Shown here one piece after another: positions 47,641 to 58,930 of a DNA stretch of 64,000 bases. Position 1 is the first letter of the stretch, and each line of letters starts with the position of its first letter. Under the pieces are notes generated by a model. The model did not search any database, had not been told where the DNA came from, and saw nothing but the letters and a program-made list of their open reading frames with translations. This DNA is from Exophiala sp. HKRS030 (Eukaryota > Ascomycota > Eurotiomycetes > Chaetothyriales > Herpotrichiellaceae). The position numbers and the translations under genes were made by a program. The DNA is taken from NCBI GenBank assembly GCA_023897205.1, contig JAHWDD010000006.1, positions 3,162,001-3,226,000 of the forward strand. Reading direction: 5' to 3'.

Positions 47641-50600
47641 TTCTATATAGATAATAGTAGTACGCTAAGGGCGAACCTAGACTCCGTATATCTACTTCGT
47701 CTCTCTACCCCCTTTTCTATAACTATATTTTAAAAAGATAATACTACATTATTTCTAATTAATTATTAGGTTATACTCTCTTAACTACTTTATTCCTAAG
47801 ATAAGGTTAAACTTAATTAGCGAGATATTTAGTATAATCTCTTTCTAATATCTTTCTATTTCTATAGATATTTATTATATTTCTTTTTATATTTATCTAT
47901 TATTATATTTTATCGGTTTTCTATTAGCTATATTAAATTAGTATAAATCTTCCTTATTTCGTTAATATTCTCTAAATTATTCTACTATATATATTAATAT
48001 ATAGTTCTAATTAGCTCCTAAGTCTATTATAGTATTAGTTTCCTTACCGCTAATAATAATCTTAAAGACTAGCGATCTTAGTTACGTCGTATCTATAACT
48101 AATAGGCTATTTCGTACTTTTTTCTTTCGTCGAGTAGGCCTTTACCTAATAAGGGCTACTCCTAGTTATTTTTTAGTACGTCTCTTATTATTAGATTAGT
48201 CTTTCCGAAAATAATAATAGCGATTAGTTCCGGTATTAGGATAAGTTAACTACTTAGAGATCCTTTATAAGAGTAGATATAATTTATATATTTATAATTA
48301 TTATTATTATAGAATTATATCCTTACCCTTATCTTAGTTAATTTTCGTATAGTCCTAGAGTTAAATATAAAGTATAAGTATTATATCCCTAGATAGTTAC
48401 CTCTCGTATAGAGTTCGTTTTCCTAATAGTAAGTTCGTAGAGTAAGTATAGTTCGTAATACTCTATTAATAATAAATTTAATCTCCTCTTTCGGTTTCTC
48501 TTCCTCGTCTTTAACTATTTTTATCTATTCGTCGTAGGGTATTAATAGTTATTGCTCTATTAGTATAAGGTCTTAGACCTTATTCTACTTATTATTATTA
48601 TCGAACTCGAATACTTTAATAAATTCCTCCTCTATTAGTAGTTTATTACTAATAGATTCTAGATAGTATATTCTTTATCTAATTATATTATAGGTATATT
48701 TTAAATCCCTCTCTTTATAGGTACCTTTTATATATTTATCGAGTCTAATCGTCTTATAGATATAATTTAGCTATAAACCGATAGTTAGGTTAAAGTATAT
48801 CTCCTTAGTATTTATATCTTTTTAGTAGAAGTAAGTCTAAATATATAACGCGTTATTAGTCTCTTTATATATTCGGTAATATATCTTAATCCCTTCCTTA
48901 TCTATAGAGTCTCCCTCTATAATAGGTATCTCTATACGACTCCTATCTATTAGGTATATATATAGTAGTTCCTTCGAATAGTCGTAGTATCTCTAGAAGG
49001 TTACTTCCCGTTCTTCCTTTTAGTACCGTCCTTATCTTAGGTCGTATTCGTAATACATTCGTAAGTAGAAGTATAGGATTTAATAATAAGTTTATTTCTA
49101 GAAGCGCGTTATTACTCTTATATAAATATTTCTTACTTCTAGGATTTTATATTCCTTTTTTAAGAATAGTGCCTTAGTATAGTCCTCGCCTTCTATACTA
49201 TATATATATAGTAGTAGGTCCTTATACTCCTAGTATCTCGCTAGGGTAACTATTCTCGCTCTACTTTATTCTTCTCCGTAGGGATTAAAGAGCGTATAGT
49301 TACCTTTATACTCCTCTCTCCCTAGTTCCCTTCCTAGAACCTTAACCTAGTATTTTATCTATATTATTATTATATCCCCTATATAGTATACGATATAATA
49401 TTTATCTATATACGGTATTTCTTTTACTTCTATAACTAGAATATTATTAAGTATATATTCTATACTAGACTTCGAGTCCGAATCTAGGGCCTATATCTTC
49501 TCTTTTAGGGCTCGTCTCTTATTTCGCCGCCTCCTTAGTTACTACGGGAACTACCCGAGCTATCCTTTTTACTATAGTATATATAATAGTCGTTATTATA
49601 GTACGCGGTCTATAAAAGTAGTCTATAAGTATATTCTTTTTTCGTTATCCCCTATAGTACGGGGTTATAAGTGTTCTCCTAGTTACTCTAAGTTCTTTCT
49701 AACTCCTTCTATACTTTCTCTCCCTAGCTAGCTTTCCTCTTATCTTAAGGGCTAGAGAGTTCCTTTCTTATTGAAGTATTAGCCTTTTTTCCTTTAATAC
49801 TCGCTATTTATTCTATTACGTATAGTCCTTAAGCCTTTATATTATAATCTTTTACTCTATATTCAAGATTTCCGTAATTATAGTATAGGTTTTCCTTTTT
49901 CCTTCGTTCCTTCTCGCGATTAGAGGTCCCCTTATTCTAGAATCTACGTTTTTTGCCCTTAAAGAGTCGGCGTTCTATATTATTAAGGTTTATAGGGTTA
50001 TCGTAGGGTCGTTAGTAATTTTTCTTAAAGAATATACTCGATATACTTCTACGAAACCCTTTTTCCTCTAAACTCCTCTCGTATAACTAATTATCGACCT
50101 TAATTAACTTATCTACTAATTTCTTATAATCCGTTAGCCTATTAGGGCCTAGTTCCCGCTTTACTTTTTCTTTTAGCCCTATATAATAGGCTATAGCGAA
50201 GGCGTTATCGTTCTAGTTAAGCTTATTTTAGAGTTATTTAAATATAGCGAAGTATTAGGTAGCTAATCCTCGTTATTTAATTTAATAGATCTATTAGGCC
50301 GCCGACTACTCCTCGCTAGGGTTTCTAAAGATTTACTTAATTCTTATTATAAAGATAATAAAACTACTAAAGATCTCCTTAGTCTCGTTATCTTTTTAAT
50401 TCTCGGTAGAGGTAAGATAGTCTATTATAATAGGTTCGAACTAATAAAAGGTAAAGCCTCTTAGGTTTAACTCTATAAATAGAACCCTCTCTTTATAAGT
50501 AATATAACGAGTACGATCTAGCTTAAATACGGTAATTAGTTAAGTAATAAATATACTAAGTTTAGCCCTATTCCTATAGTAAGGCTCTACCTTATATATC

Positions 50601-50760
50601 TCCTTCGTTCGCTCTACTATATAAGTATTTACCGATACTCCTATTATTATTACTAGTACTACGGATCTAACCGATCTAGTTAGGAAGGGTAATCGAATTA
50701 GTTATTTAGAGGAAGATATCGTATTAATACTCCGTTAAGGATAGTAGTTAAAGTATTATT

Positions 50761-50920
50761 ATTCGCTCCCGTAAGGTTATAAGTCGCTAAGGTTCTCCTT
50801 AGAAGAGAGTAGTATTATAGAGTAGTCTTAAGAAGTGTATTATATAAATAAGGTATTAATAGCGAACTATCCTAGGTCCTAAAACGTAGGGGTAGGATAA
50901 TAAACTAAGTTAACTACGGG
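50761..50920. repeat. Repeat R1 (copy inside the element, next to the 5' LTR)
   Basis: A 160 bp block from ATTCGCTCCCGTAAGG to AACTACGGG. On the element strand it is the 5' leader just downstream of the 5' LTR. A second copy lies outside that LTR at 51335-51492. Confidence 0.85.
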
Positions 50921-50940
50921 GTAATCGTTATATAAAGACC

Positions 50941-51156
50941 GTATTTATATAATCGATCGTCCTTAGCGGCTATTAGTCGTCCTTAGTAGTTATTAGTTAG
51001 TTTTACGCTAAGGACCGCTGAGGATACTAATTTATACTGAGGACTTCTACCCCCTAGTTACGTAACATAGCCTCGTTCTCTATCGGCTAACTTCCCCTCC
51101 TAGGCTAGGTGCCTTAGAACCCTTGGCGACCCTTTAAGTGACCCGGTTCGTAATAA
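50941..51156 (-). repeat. 5' LTR of the gypsy element
   Basis: Direct repeat of 43972-44186. It keeps TG and CA at several sites that are TA in the other LTR (GCTGAGG, ACTGAGG, TAGGTGCC, CCTTGGCG, AAGTGACC), so it is the less mutated copy. Confidence 0.9.
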
Positions 51157-51334
51157 TTTATTTATTTATTCTAATATTATTTATTTACTATAATGATTTA
51201 ATATTAACGGGATTAAATAATCGGCTATTTACTTTAATAGCTAGATAGGTAAATAGTAAATAAGTTATTAACGAGTATATCTAACTTATCTTTCCCTTAT
51301 TTTAACTTTTCTTTCTTTTTCTCTATATATTACG

Positions 51335-51492
51335 ATTCGCTCCCATAAGGTTACAAGTCGCTAAGGTTCTCCTTAGAAGAGGGCAGTATTACAGAGTGGT
51401 CTTGAGAAGTATAGTATAAACGAGGTGCTAATAGCGAACTATCCTTAATCCTAAAATATAGGGGTAGGATAATAAACTAAGTTAACTACGGG
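51335..51492. repeat. Repeat R1' (less mutated copy outside the element)
   Basis: Matches 50761-50920 in the same orientation but retains CA/TG at many sites (GGCAGTATTACAGAGTGGTC against GTAGTATTATAGAGTAGTC). It ends at the boundary with normal unique DNA (GGGTTACCAACCACAG). About 180 bp of AT-rich sequence separates it from the LTR. Confidence 0.85.
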
Positions 51493-52528
51493 TTACCAAC
51501 CACAGTCGTGTTGAGAGGAAAGTGTTCAATGCCACAAGACCTCGGAGGATGGCTACATCATCAATTCTCTACTCTTACTTCCTTGAGACTATGGCAATGC
51601 ACTCCAGGCACCATCAACCTGTTAGTGGCTGATGGTTGTTTTGTGTGAGCCACAACCCGATTGTATAGTTTGCAATCTAGCCCTCATCCCATCTCCCTCA
51701 ATGGGCGCAATACGCAGTTTTCTCCATACGCACTTCGAATATCTTTACCTCATTGGCCCTATATACCCAAGGATAGGTGAGCAGCGCTCGATGTGGCTGA
51801 ACTGGTTGCAAAGCTTTTACAACGCACACTCCCCGAACACCTGCTAGCGAATAACCGCAACCAAATATCCGATCTTGTCCATCGTATCATCCAACTCCCC
51901 TGGTAGCCACGCCTCCCCAGAGTGGCAAGCCACTCGATAGGCTTGGATGACTACCTTGAAGCTTAAGTCCGTTCTCATGAAGGTTGGAAAGTTCTGGAAT
52001 CTCTCTTCTTGCCTCTTGTAACTAGGATTTTGCAGAGACCTGCACACAGCAACCGCAGCCGCGGTGGTAGGGGCGGTGAAGTATTGTCTAGGAAACAGGG
52101 TGGCCAGCGCCTTCAGTCAGCTCACATTCCTGGGAAAGAACATTGCGAGCTAGGATCTCATCATGAAGCTACAGTGCGTTGTAGAATATGCGGGGTGTCT
52201 ACAAGGTTTCTGGCTACCTGGGCCGCTAGAGATGACACGTCAGACTCGAATGCAATGTTACCACGTTCTCTCAAATGCGTTGTATACATCTGACCCCCAA
52301 AACTATTTGCCCTGGAAGTCCTATAATTTTTCTACATGTTCCTTGTCGCCTGCATATACTTGGAATGAGCACCTACATCTTCGTGCTGGAATAACTTTAG
52401 ATACCAACCAGAGATGGGTGTTGCTTGACATCTCGCTACCGAGCGTAGGCAGAGGTTCGGATGTTTCAAGTGCTATGTACCGATCGAAAGAAGAAAAATC
52501 CCAGAAAGTCTTGACCGAGATACTCTCA
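51493..52528. other. Intergenic, 1.0 kb
   Basis: Non-RIP sequence between the retroelement and the 3' end of the NLR gene. Small frames on both strands have no motif. It could hold the NLR 3' UTR. Confidence 0.4.
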
Positions 52529-55500
52529 TCAAAAGGATGTGCGTTGTGAAATCGTTCTACCAGTTAGGGGGTGACCAAATTCAATGAGCACCGCGATCGT
52601 TTCGTCCCATCTATCTCTCCGGAACATGTGCGGATGACGCTTCTGCTGGGCATTTTCCAAAGCATAGTCCATGGCTGTCTTTCCATTATGATCGCAGGCC
52701 TCGAAATCCAGATGTTGGTATTGTTTCAGGTAGTGCAGGAGCGCCACGCTCACAGATCCAAAGATTGCAGCGTTATGCATTAGGGTTTTTCCTTCGCCGT
52801 CGACTGCTTGAATTTCGACCCCTAATTCATCAAGGATCTGTAAACTTGCCGGCTCGAGTCGATCTTGAATTTGGACTAAATGATGTGCAAGATTCCTTCC
52901 ATCGTCATCCTCGTAATGGCAGTCTGCTCCGTGTGCGATCAATAACCTAATGATTGCAGCACTGCCATTGAAAAATAGGTTTGTGATATAGTATGCAAGA
53001 GGATCCTTCCCAAGTTTATCTTTACATGTTGCAGACACACCTCCCTGGAGTAGTGCCTTCAGCATTTCTTGATCAGGAACAACCATCAACTCGGAATCAC
53101 TATGCAATGAATGGTGTAAGGCATTCCTTCCATTGCAGTCGGTTGTGAGATAGATGTCAAGAGAAGCTGCGGTCTGTAAAATAAAGCAGACAATGTCTCT
53201 ATTACAGCTTGCAGCAGCAAAGTGCAACGCGTTCCGACCCGTTTTGTCTCGTATGCCGAGGTCTTCCGGCTTATTCACTAGAATCGACAAGGATGCGACA
53301 TCCCCAGCACGAGCGGCCATGTGGATGGGTGTTTTACCATCCTCATCCATAGCGGTATTGTTTGCACCGTGATGTACTAATAGCTCCGTCATCTTTTGCT
53401 GATTATTGTCCTCCGAGTATGAGAGTACATGGAGAGGCGTTCGACCGTGACCGTCTCTTGCATTCAGATCAATCAAAGGGTGGTCGCATAGCATCTGTAC
53501 TATTGAGAGACGGGCATCACGCGCATTCGACATGTACATATCAGCGTTCTCTTCTTCGTACTCAGGAACATAGTCGATCATCGCCTCATCAACTTCCCAT
53601 AGATCGTTCAATCTAGGGCCTTCCAGGAAGGGGCATAGTGCAAGGTGAATGGGAGTTTGACCAGACTCATCTTGGGCATTGACATTGGCACCTCGATTCA
53701 GAATATGCTCCACCATATCCTCAATGCCGAAGAAGGTCGCTGCATGTAGGGGTGTTAAGCCATCCTGGTCATTGTAATTTTCGACAGTCGAAACCGAGGT
53801 GTGGTGTTCTGGTGCTACCAGATTACGCCATCTTGGCTGCCGCCTGACTTTTTTATTGATATCGAACCCAGCTTGCTGTAGAACCATGATAAGAGGCTGG
53901 TTGCACCGAAGTACAGCATAATGCATGCAGGTCATGTTATCTTTATCACCTTCATCCACAAGGCCCCCGTGGTGGAGGACGGATTTCACAAGTTCTATGT
54001 CAATCTTCGGAACGTGCAAATCGACGGCGCGATGTAGGAGACTTTTACCATCGGCATCCACCATCCGCATATCCAGGCCGTGGCTTATGAGTCGATGAAT
54101 CAATCGGCCTTGGCCGTCTGCATGTTTATGTTGGAGTACTTCGAGGACATGGAACGACCAGTTTGCCGTTGCATAAGTCATGAATGCCTGAGGTTGAGGA
54201 CTGAGTACTGATAGGCGTTCATTGCGTACTAGCTGGAGGAAGTTCAAACAGACAGACGCCAATTCGAAGTGAGACTGGACATAACTGACTCTGTGGTGCC
54301 ACGAACCACTATTGCCAGCTCTGAAGCTAACATCGAAAGCTGGACTAGAGTCGTTGCAAAGCAAGAAGTCTCGTGCAGTCTGATGAATGAGATATACCTT
54401 GGAGTCATAGATCTTTAGAAAGAGGCCACAGGAATGTCTGATGGTCTCTTCAAGGCGTTTAGGACCTTCGAGATCTAAATCTTCGAAGCTCCTGACATGT
54501 GGTCCCAGAGCAAGTATGACATCCAAGCAGTCCAAAGTCAATGGCTGACGTGCAGCAAGGACAATTGAGAAGACCCTCAAAGCACGTCGTACATCTGTGC
54601 AACCCTTCAATATGTTGTCGTATGCTGTAATAAGGGTTGAGGGCAATTGGTCAATGGCATCCAACAACTTCTTCTGTGTAGAAGGCGGCTCCATCAAAAG
54701 CTGCTCGGTCACCAAAAATGCCCAGAGAAACGTATGATGTTGCGATTGCATAAGCCTGTTTTCCACTACAGATTTATCTTCTGCATCGAGATCGAGCCTT
54801 GACACTTGACTGCGGATAAATTTTCCGACGTCGGAGCTTATTGATTTGTCCTCATTCTCGCCAGCAATATGGGATACTGGTAAGCCAGCCTTTGTGTGCC
54901 GAAAATGCTGCTTGATGTAATGGTAGGGCCGACTAGTAACGAAGAACTTGACGGGCCCTCGAACCTCGGAAAGCGCATCTCTTTCTTCGAGCAGAATCTT
55001 GAAGAGCAGTCTTGATTCTTCCTGTTCGCATTCATCTATCCCCTCCAAAACGCATATCAATTCCCTCTTCAAAATATGTGCAATTGATTGTCGGAAAAGA
55101 TGCCATAAAGTGGTAGGCTCTTTCACAATTTGTCGACCATGTGCTTTATAGACCTCATCCGCGTGCTGTAACAAACGTGGGTATTGGCGATAAAGTTGAT
55201 GCAAAAAAGCACACAAGGCAGCCGAAACAGTATTATGTCGCCGATTCTGTCGTAGGAAGAAAAAATAAAGTACTGTAGTTGAGGTCGACCGGAATCCTTC
55301 GTCGATGAGATGTCGAGTCAACACTGTTTTACCACAGCCAGGGTCCGCAGAAAACCAGAGTATACCATTAGTTGCCTTCCGCCGCCATTTTTGATACTCG
55401 GTATGTTGAACAAACCACTGGCACGTCCCATCCACCCGTCTCGTGAGTCTATTTTTCGCACCTTCATAGTCAGATGTTTTCAAAGACTGCAAGACACGTG

Positions 55501-56562
55501 AATAATCTCTCCGGCAGGGCTGTAACATCGTACTTGGGCAATCAATTTGTGAACGGACTGCGAGTTTTCCTTGTACACGTGCGGCAACCGCCATCGAGCT
55601 ATGACCGACACTGATCGTTTCAGACGGCATAATCACGGAGAGCAACTCTTGTGCAAAAGACGCCGCAGTAGTGGCAGCGTACTTCTGCCATACATCGTTT
55701 TTGTGCCTGTCAGCATAGTCGCAAACTCCGCGAATAATGATACCTGGAAGGTCAATCATTATTCCAGCCGCCTCCATTTCGACACACTTGGCACCTAGCT
55801 CTTCAGCCAGGCGATCTCTTTCGGCTGCACTCCTGATTAACTGATTGCCGGACGCAATAGTACCGTAATGCACAACTGGAGACTGATCGCCACGTGGTGG
55901 TCGCTGAATCACTCCTTTCTGACATTGCATGCAACCTTGACCATCGGAAGAATCCTCACAGCGAGCACAATATAGAATATCCCTTTCTGGACCAGGACTC
56001 ACATAACCAGACTTGACCAAGTTTGGCCGCCGCTTGATGACCTTTCTCAGAGCTTGTGACATACGGCTGCCTTCTAGATCATGTTGCGCCTGCAGAGTCG
56101 ACAAAGCAGTTAAGAGCACAGCTGAGGGAGGCATCAAGAAACCTTTGCGCTCAGATTTACCTCCTCCAAAGTTCTTGCATAGGTCATACTGGACAACCCC
56201 CAATGGGTCTTTTCTGGCTTACTTACAACCACATCTCCCAATCGAATATCGATCTCTTTCTTCAGGTTCGGGATACCGCCACCAATGCCAACCATTAGAA
56301 CGAAGCGCACGCCATGAAACGTCCTCCGCATATTGCTAGCCACCGTTGCACCAGCATTTGTACCATAGACGCCAGCAGGTAAACAGGCTATCACGACATT
56401 GTGTTTTCCTACTCGTCCTAGAACATAATTATTATTATCTAATGCAGGGTAACCTACAAATGGCTTGTGCTCCTCATCAAGCATTGCTCGGGCTGCTGTC
56501 AGTTCTATTGGAATAGCGCATATCCAGCCGACTTGGTACTCTTCGATCCGCCGGGGAGGCAT
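52529..56562 (-). CDS. NLR-type receptor: nucleoside phosphorylase-like, NACHT and ankyrin repeats (one apparent frameshift)
   Basis: The minus-strand start is the ATG at 56562 (MPPRRIEEYQVGWICAIPIE), the standard opening of PNP_UDP-type fungal NLRs. After about 120 residues (MVGIGGGIPN, LGDVVVSKPEKTHWG) the frame shifts at a run of five G (C on plus, 56198-56202); one more G would join it to GVVQYDLCKNFGGGK and a further 1.2 thousand residues. The phosphorylase-like domain ends with HYGTIASGNQ, CVEMEAAGIM and IRGVCDYAD. The NACHT P-loop is ADPGCGKT and Walker B is LICVLEGIDECE, with FFVTSRPY after it. From about 740 residues into the second part, ten or more ankyrin repeats follow (GLTPLHAATFFGIEDMVEHI, GRTPLHVLSY, GKTPIHMAARAGD). 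Fungal NLRs of this layout are thought to act in non-self recognition and programmed cell death. The total is about 1340 aa if the shift is an error. Confidence 0.9.
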
Positions 56563-57199
56563 CGCATCACTGATTTGAGAAATCGGGAGATTAGGGAACG
56601 AGACCAAAGACGAGGGAAGTAGGGTGAAAGCATAAGTGAGATTGATTTCCGATTCTAGGATAACCAAGCTCGGAACAGGTTGAAGGCTCGATGAGGAGGT
56701 GGTGCAAAGGTGTCAGAAAGCGGTCGATCAGGCTGGAGGCTGCCTGAAATTGATGTTCGAGAATCTGACTAGAAGCCTATAGGCTAGGTAAGCCAGTATC
56801 ACGTGATATTCGACTCGGTATTTGTAAAAGCACGCCTGATGCCTTTGATTTAGACAAGAAATTTCAGGCTATATAAAAGCATAATGGGGCTGATCATATG
56901 ATCGAGGGGGAATAGGATTCGATGATCTTAAGATTAGATATTCGAACTTACTTCGTACCAGTAAGATTCTTGTGTTGCTATCTGTAGAAGCCCTAAAGCC
57001 TAAGCCATCGACTTACAAGTGGGAAATCAACAATATAACGAATTATTCGTAGCGAGAAGAGATTTATAGATTTTTGGACAGGCTTGCAGCAAGAAATCTA
57101 GTCCGATGAGGTGGAGTCTGTGAAGAAACGCGACCATCATGGCTCACGAAGATCTAGTATCCTATCTGGGCTTAGCACGTTCGTGGTCATTATATTTGG
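56563..57199. other. NLR upstream region, 0.64 kb
   Basis: Probable promoter and 5' leader of the NLR gene. A longer in-frame start at 56667 is possible but adds a non-conserved stretch. The region is AT-rich near 56860-57060 and has no open frame of note. Confidence 0.4.
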
Positions 57200-58930
57200 G
57201 AAATGTCGCTCCGGCCAACCTTGTTGAGATGGGCACGCCTAAGGATGCGGCTTAAGCACCTAGTAACCCGCAGAGTAGAAAGTGACCTGGCATCAGTCAA
57301 GGTGCCCCATTTGCCTTTAGTGTTCTCAAAACGAGATAGCAAGAAGTACTCAGTCTAGTTATGATAAAGAGCCTGACAGTAATTCATTCAGCCGGCGGAG
57401 TGGGTTGAAATATCGATCCGGCCAGTGTTGAGATGAATGGCCTAGGGATGGCAGGATGGGTGCTGGGGACCTGGAACATAGCCTGGCATCAACCGGATCT
57501 CCAGAATAGCCCTTCCGCGTCTCAGAAGGGAATCGGACGATGAAGATGCCCCGACTATTGTCTATAGCATATCATTAACTTGATAAACCTACATGGTGCG
57601 TTGAAATATCGAACCGGCCACCGGAAAGAGACGTGGCCTAGGGGATAGCGAAGAGTAGCCTAGAAGACAGCCTAAGGGCCCGAAAGCGTCGCCTAGAAAA
57701 GTAGCCCGGTATTAATCAAGTCACAACAGTGGTCTTTCCGGCTCTCAAAACGAGACTGTAGGGCCATAGTACTTTGGCCTTGGTAAAGAGCATGGCATGG
57801 ACCAACTTAGGCTACTTTAATAGTTGTCTGAAGTACTGCCTAGTCCAATTCGAAGATGAGCAGCTTATGGATGAAGGCAGGTAGCCTGGAAGGCCGCCCG
57901 ATGGCCCTAGAAAGTAGCTTGCAAAATTGGCCCGGCATCGACCTAAGTCGCTACCATAAGCTTCAAGACTCTCCAAATGGTAACTATGGGTGGCAGGAAC
58001 GCTAGCTATAGTAAAGAGTATGGTATTAACCTAATTATCCTACTTGGTTGTTCACAAATGTCGTCCAGGTCAATTTTGATATAAGTAGCCTAGGGATGTC
58101 AAAGAATGGCGGCGGGGAGGGAGCGGCGGCGCTTTAGGCACGGGAAGTGACCCGAGGCGCCTGCAAAGTGGCCTGGAAAGTGGCCTGGAAACGGCCCGGT
58201 ATCAACTGAGTCAATACAGTGCCTCTGCTGGCTCTCAAATCGAGACCCCGGGAAGCTGAGGGCCTAGTAACAGCCAAGAGTATTGCATCAAGCCAATTGG
58301 CCTGCTCAGTCGCCTGAAATCTCGTCCAGGCCAGGTGTTGACAAAAGTGGCCTGGGGATCAGTGAGCAACCCCGCAAATGGCCCGGCATCGACTGAATCG
58401 GCACGACTACTCTTCTGAGTCTTACAATACCACTCGTGGAAAGCAGGAGGTGAAGATTTGGTTAAGAGCATAGTATCAACTTAACCAGACTGCGTGTTGG
58501 CTAGAAATGTCCACCGGGTCAACCTTGAGATAAAATGGCCGGGGTCCATTTAAGCAACCCCCAGAGTGGCCCGGCATTAACTGAATCGCCACGACGGCTC
58601 GTCCGGTTCTTCAAAAGTTAGGGTATAAAGCAGGCACCGTAGTTTTGGCAAAGAAGACACGATCAGCTTAATCAGACTACCTAGCTGTCAGAAACATCGT
58701 CCAGGCCAATGCTGAGATAAATGGCCGGGGCAGAATCTTTGTCCAAGGGAGTGGCCAGAACACTCAAAGTGGTCGTATCTAAGTCAAAGGCAGTGCCTAG
58801 AAATGGCTCGAGGCGCCCTAGCGTTGCCCCTCGGCCCTGCCTAAGGATGCCTATCTCGACTAGGGCAAATGGCCCGGTGGGTGGCCCGGCGAGGGAGTCT
58901 CCCGCAGAATGGCTTCCGTTACCATGAAAT
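57200..58930. repeat. Tandem array of about eight diverged 187-261 bp units (family A)
   Basis: Units are anchored by GAAATRTCGNYCNGGCCA at about 57200, 57407, 57603, 57830, 58055, 58316, 58504 and 58691, so the spacing is 207, 196, 227, 225, 261, 188 and 187 bp. Each unit then carries, in the same order, TTGAGATRAATGGCCTRGGG, GGCCCGGCATCAACTGAATCG, a GGCTCTCAAAACGAGA-like block, GGTAAAGAGYATGGTATCAAC and a TAATCAGACTACYTAG-like end. Identity between units is partial, so this is an old array. All frames contain stops. No gene lies in it. Confidence 0.8.

Larger units (their letters stand above)
43972..51156 (-). mobile_element. RIP-degraded Ty3/gypsy LTR retrotransposon
   Basis: A 7.2 kb element bounded by direct repeats of 215-216 bp. 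Pol is on the minus strand. Translating it gives RT (REYLDDFMIVYLNDILIF near 47050-47110), RNase H (KVEIDILNSAIGARL near 46560-46620) and integrase (LDFIVKL...TKYAYFILYKEA...LNRDKLF, about 45380-46060), in the Ty3 order RT-RH-INT. Every domain is full of stops, nearly all TAG or TAA where CAG, CAA or TGG is expected. CA and TG dinucleotides are almost missing while CG remains, the footprint of repeat-induced point mutation at CpA. No frame of 60 codons or more survives between 43.4 and 51.6 kb. No clear target-site duplication can be read. Confidence 0.93.

Noticed and set aside
51844..52047. 67-codon minus-strand frame downstream of the NLR gene
   Set aside because: It has protein-like charge patterning but no recognisable motif, and it is too short to support. 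It could be an old gene fragment.
56180..56225. A 38 nt phase-0 intron (GTAAGT...CCAG) in the NLR gene
   Set aside because: It is shorter than any plausible fungal intron and would remove conserved residues (SKPEKTHWG...VVQ). A missing G fits better.
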